From the NCBI GenBank assembly GCA_029255685.2, contig CM055320.2, positions 45,233,910 through 45,297,909 on the forward strand: 64,000 nucleotides of DNA, given 5' to 3'. The translations under genes and the position numbers were made by a program. The stretch comes from Silene conica. Taxonomy: Eukaryota > Streptophyta > Magnoliopsida > Caryophyllales > Caryophyllaceae. A model generated the notes under the pieces. The model saw only the letters and a program-made list of their open reading frames with translations, was not told the origin of the DNA and ran no database searches. Of this stretch, positions 60,078-64,000 are shown in pieces (position 1 is the first letter of the stretch; every line of letters starts with the position of its first letter).

Positions 60078-62548
60078 TGATGGTTGAAAGTCGAAAAAAA
60101 TGAACTACAAATGAAAATAAAGGAATTAAAACACAATTATCGTTTTAATAATTAAACTTGTAAATTTTAAACAAGTTAAGCATCTACTTAATGATCTCTT
60201 ACCCAATTAAGTAAATGATCCCGAGACCCAAATACACACTAACTCGTGCACGGTTTAGCCGATACATCCCTCATTAATATGACTCGGTAGATTAACTCCT
60301 TAATCAATTCTACTTTTAGAACTCTCGGTCGATAAAATTATACTAATTCTTATCTTAGCCCGAACTTATTACCACTACGGTGGCTCGAATACCTTCGTCG
60401 AGATCAACCAAATTTCGAGAATAAGTAATCATATTACCCCACTTCACCAACGTAATAAGGTTTGCACCCCGGTTTAGCCGAGCCTACTCCCTTATGAAGA
60501 AGATCCTTCGCGGGTTCTTTACTTTTTGGTAAGGCTATGTCTCGATTTTAAATAACATAAGAGATCTTGTCAATTTATTATCAATCTCCTTTAAGTGAAC
60601 TAAGTCGGTGAATTATCGATAATTTAATTGACACGGTTGATAAAATCGATGAAATGCATGAGTTTGGATGACGATTTGGCTATGCATGCAACATGATAAG
60701 CATAAATAAAAGCATAAAAACTTAAAAGCATAAATAAAACCCTAGTATGGCCTTTCCTAAAATAGAAAATAAAGTAAATTAAAAATTCGGAAACCAACTC
60801 CTTTGGTCCCTTGAACTTCACACGCGGCACGCATCCCAAGGCAAACTCCGTCTTGGTCGGAACTCCTTTCCAAAATGGCATCGTCTTCAAGGATCTCCGG
60901 AATTACAAATAATTACAAATTTTCTATCTATTTTATACATTATAAAATAAAATAAAACAACAAAATAAAGTGATACGAGATCACATTAAATTACAACCGA
61001 ATCGATAAACCCTTACACTACGGGAAATATCGATTAAAATCGAAGGCCATACTAAGTAAATTACATAATTCAAAATTACGTAAATTAAAATATGATATTC
61101 ATAAATAATAATTAAATATGCAATGCTTATGTAAAATGCAAAACCTAAGCCAAATCGTCCTATTTAAACACGTTTTAAATATCGTTATTCGTAATAACAC
61201 GGTTTTATGGAATAATGTGATTTAAACATTTTTAAAATCACTAATCACTCTATGAATCACCATTCATGATTTAGTTAAGTTTCCTAACACATTTTAGGAT
61301 TCAAAATTTAGTCTTACTCAAATTTCGAAAATTAACTTAACTTATTTTAATATTGTTCGGTTTTAATCGGTTTTACGGGAAATAGCATTAAAATAATCAA
61401 ATGAGTCATAAAAATTTCGAAAATTCAAAATTTAAAATTATGAATAGACTGAAAATTTCTTAAAATTTCAGATCCTTAAAACTTAAATATTTTCGAAATA
61501 TACTTATTTATTTCGTAAAATTGCCGTGTACATGCAAAATAATTCGAAAAATTCAAAATTTCTTCAACAATTATGTAATAAAATACCAATATAATTTTTA
61601 CATCTTCCTAGACACTCTGAAAATGCAAGCAAAAATCAGATGCACATTGTTTAAGATCTGAAAAATAATTATGACTCCTTCAACACTCAATCTCCAACTT
61701 TAACTTTTAAAATTAAAATTTAAAGTTTCAGAAACTTTTGGCACTAAATAAAAATATGTTGATGATCATACATAATATGACTAATATGGGTGAATTTTTC
61801 GGACCATTTTAGCAACCTTTACTATTTTTAATAAATCGTGTCATATATTACGCGATTTTACCGATTAAAATCATTTCTCATGCAATATTCGAGATTAATA
61901 GCTCAAAATTCACATGCATGCTACAAATAATATATGTGACACTATATTAAATTTTATGGTCAAATTCGAACTTAAACTATTTAAGCTAAAATATGTCACT
62001 AATATTACGATTTTTACGATAAAAATCAATATTCATGCAATATTAAAGAAACATTTCTGGAAAATTCATCATATATTTTAAATATTGCATGTGACATCTA
62101 CAAAAAAATTTATAGTTAAATTCATAATATAACTATTTATCCCATATTTAACTCATTTTATGACTATTTAACCATTAAAAAAATCATAAACCATGCATAA
62201 AACTTAAATAATTTCGAAAATTATATATTCATAATATGTTAAATGCATGTGAGAACATATTTAAAATTCATGGCCAGAAACATTATTTAGCTATTTTTCC
62301 CATAATAAAACTTTTTTAACCGATTTAGAGCATGAATTAACCAATTTAATTACAATGATGAACAATATTATTCCATAAATCATCAAAATGACTTAAAACT
62401 ATTTTAAGACCAGAAAGTATACATGCAATAACATTTTCGTGCATATCCTATATGTACTACTCATATTCGTTTTTAATTAAAATCGCATTTTCTCGCAAAA
62501 ACGTAAAAATCGAGTTGCATGCAAGCAACCTAATGCTCTGATACCACT
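60078..62548 (-). other. 5' leader and primer site of I
   Basis: 2.47-kb leader; primer site TGGTATCAGAGC (minus) at 62535-62546, two bases from the LTR. Shares blocks with the K leader around 60200-60900. No coding signal. Confidence 0.8.
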
Positions 62549-62878
62549 TGAAGGAAACGAGTAGTCATACTAACACAATCCTAATAATGTAGTCTTACTA
62601 ATTATTTACATTTTTAATTAATCTCATATTAATTTATACTCAAGATCTTATGCATGCAAAACAATAGCGGAAATAAGGAGAATCGTATTCTTACACCCGG
62701 TCCGAAATATTGCTAGGACGATCCTCCAAAAGCAACCAAGTAAGCTTGCCTCCAATGAGTGAACACCAAGACCTACCCTTAAATCGAACCAAAAACCGAA
62801 CCCGAGCTAGGAGACAGATTTAGGTTTAAAACCGTGTACTAATACTTCTTATTAGTATATTAGAATACTACAATGAAT
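62549..62878 (-). mobile_element. 5' LTR of copia element I, truncated by CACTA D
   Basis: Near-identical to 55500-55829. It breaks after TACAATGAAT where the 3' LTR continues GTAGTATAAATA; CACTA D starts at 62879, probably with AAT as target site. Confidence 0.92.
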
Positions 62879-64000
62879 CACTAGTAGAAAAACCCCCTAT
62901 AGTGGCGGTTGTAAATGGGCTTTTTACGGCGGTTCTTACAATTTTTGGGTGCGCCGTTTATTTCGGCGTCGTTTAGCCTTTGCGGCGGTTGTACAACCGC
63001 CGCTAAAAGTGACCTATTGTGGCGGTTTTGAAACAGAACCGCCGTAGTAGGTTTATATAATACGACGGTTTTTAAACAAAACCGCCGTGTTAGGTTTATA
63101 TATAACGACGGTTTTATACAGAACCGTCGTCTTAGGTTTAAATAAATCAGCGGTTTTTATACAGAACCGCCGTTTTTGGTTTATATACAACGACGGTTTT
63201 GTAAACACAACCGCCGTTTTTGGTTTAAATAAAACGACGGTTTTTTAAAAGAACCGCCGTGTTAGGTTTATATAAAACGACGGCTTATTAAAAGAACCAC
63301 AGTGTTAGGTTTAAAGAAAACGGCGGTTTGTAAATACAAACTTCGTTTTAAAGTTGTATTAAACAACGGTTTTTTAACACAACCGCCGTTAAAAACATTT
63401 ATAATTTTATTTTTAAAATAATTATTTTCTACGAAAATTTCAGCAGCACCTCCACATAAATTTGATAATCCCAAATAATACTTAAATAAAATTAAACCTG
63501 TCAACAAAAATGTAACCACATTTACAATACTTCAAACACCACAAATCCAACAACGTTACATCAATCTCGCCTCCATCACAACAAACATAAAAATAACATC
63601 AACATCCATATTACCAAAGATAAATATAAGTGTATGAATAACATACATGCCAAAACCAATCTACTATAAGTTTTCTAAACATTTGGCCGCCCACTCTTCC
63701 TTGATCTCATAAATATCGTGAATTGACATGGTTGATTCCTCCATGAGCTACAACATCAGACTCCTCTATTGCATCCTGTATTAAGTTGAGCCACACCTGC
63801 AGCATTACATTTACCATTTACCAATTCTGACTTTAAGCTTCTTGTACAAAATTTAATCTGGTCTAATGAATTTCAGCATCTCCTACCAATTCGGCAAGAA
63901 TTCCAATATCTACGATAATTAGAAGACATAAAGTTGGTGTTGAACAAAGTCAAAAGAATAAACGTCACAGTAACATGCAGAGGAGTATCTAAATTCACTT
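62879..64000. mobile_element. Left part of CACTA element D
   Basis: Starts CACTAGTAGAAAAA, the same terminus as B. Subterminal repeats AACCGCCGT...TAGGTTTATATA...ACGACGG alternate in orientation (62900-63400) at about 50-bp spacing; they differ from B's ACATCG boxes. The rest runs to the window end and includes a probable gene end. Confidence 0.85.
63664..63747 (-). CDS. Terminal exon of a minus-strand gene in CACTA D
   Basis: Minus strand: an acceptor GATGTTGTAG precedes 27 codons and TAG: LMEESTM, then SIHDIYEIKEEWAAKC and LENL. It has the same length (84 nt), phase and position relative to the terminus as the exon at 23249-23332 of B, and alignable residues (S5, M7, I9, E, E, W, C, N). 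The product is not recognised. The frame is inferred from the splice acceptor and this parallel. Confidence 0.55.
   Translation of the reverse strand, partial: LMEESTMSIHDIYEIKEEWAAKCLENL

Overview
This is a block of plant (angiosperm) repetitive DNA, probably pericentromeric or otherwise gene-poor. I recognise no intact host gene. Nearly all of it can be assigned to nested transposable elements: Ty1/copia and Ty3/gypsy (Athila-like and a second type with LTRs above 2 kb), plant CACTA (En/Spm) DNA transposons, one Stowaway-like MITE, and small 5S- and tRNA-like fragments. The species cannot be named from the sequence.

Layout. 3-2346: a long LTR (X) inserted in the gag of a copia element M (2347-4523, minus). 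4524-7666: an Athila-like 3' end (P, minus) that ends in an inverted duplication fused to a related Athila 3' end, F (7667-20301, plus). F's LTR is split by a copia solo LTR (G, 9003-19026, TSD CATAG), which is split by a nearly intact copia element (H, 9561-18338, TSD TGTGT). 20302-22095: a decayed copia gag (L), a MITE and a small tandem duplication.

22096 to the window end: CACTA element A (TNP2-type transposase pseudogene at 37954-40730). It is interrupted by CACTA B (22371-36970, TSD TTT). B contains a recent gag-pro-only Athila element E (23871-32016, TSD CTCAC) and exon-like segments on the minus strand. A is interrupted again by CACTA C (41758-55413), which holds a copia element K (41956-53178, TSD CAATG). 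K's integrase carries a 2.68 kb solo LTR S (46540-49217, TSD TTATG). Beyond C lies a gag-only copia element I (55500 onward, minus), whose 5' LTR is cut by CACTA D (62879 to the end).

Insertion order by nesting: A, then B, then E; A, then C, then K, then S; F, then G, then H; I, then D. E and H look youngest because their LTR pairs are nearly identical.

Main unusual signals: (1) at least five LTR elements of different superfamilies carry arrays or pairs of 10-20 bp palindromes with unrelated spacers; a copia leader and an Athila LTR share the same core, CTCGATCGAG. (2) CACTA elements B and D, which have the same terminal sequence, each carry near the left end a minus-strand last exon of exactly 84 nt with alignable peptides, suggesting an element-encoded gene. 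(3) A 149 bp inverted-plus-direct duplication in one LTR of H looks like a template switch. (4) Noncoding blocks in the LTR and 3' UTR are conserved between divergent copia families.
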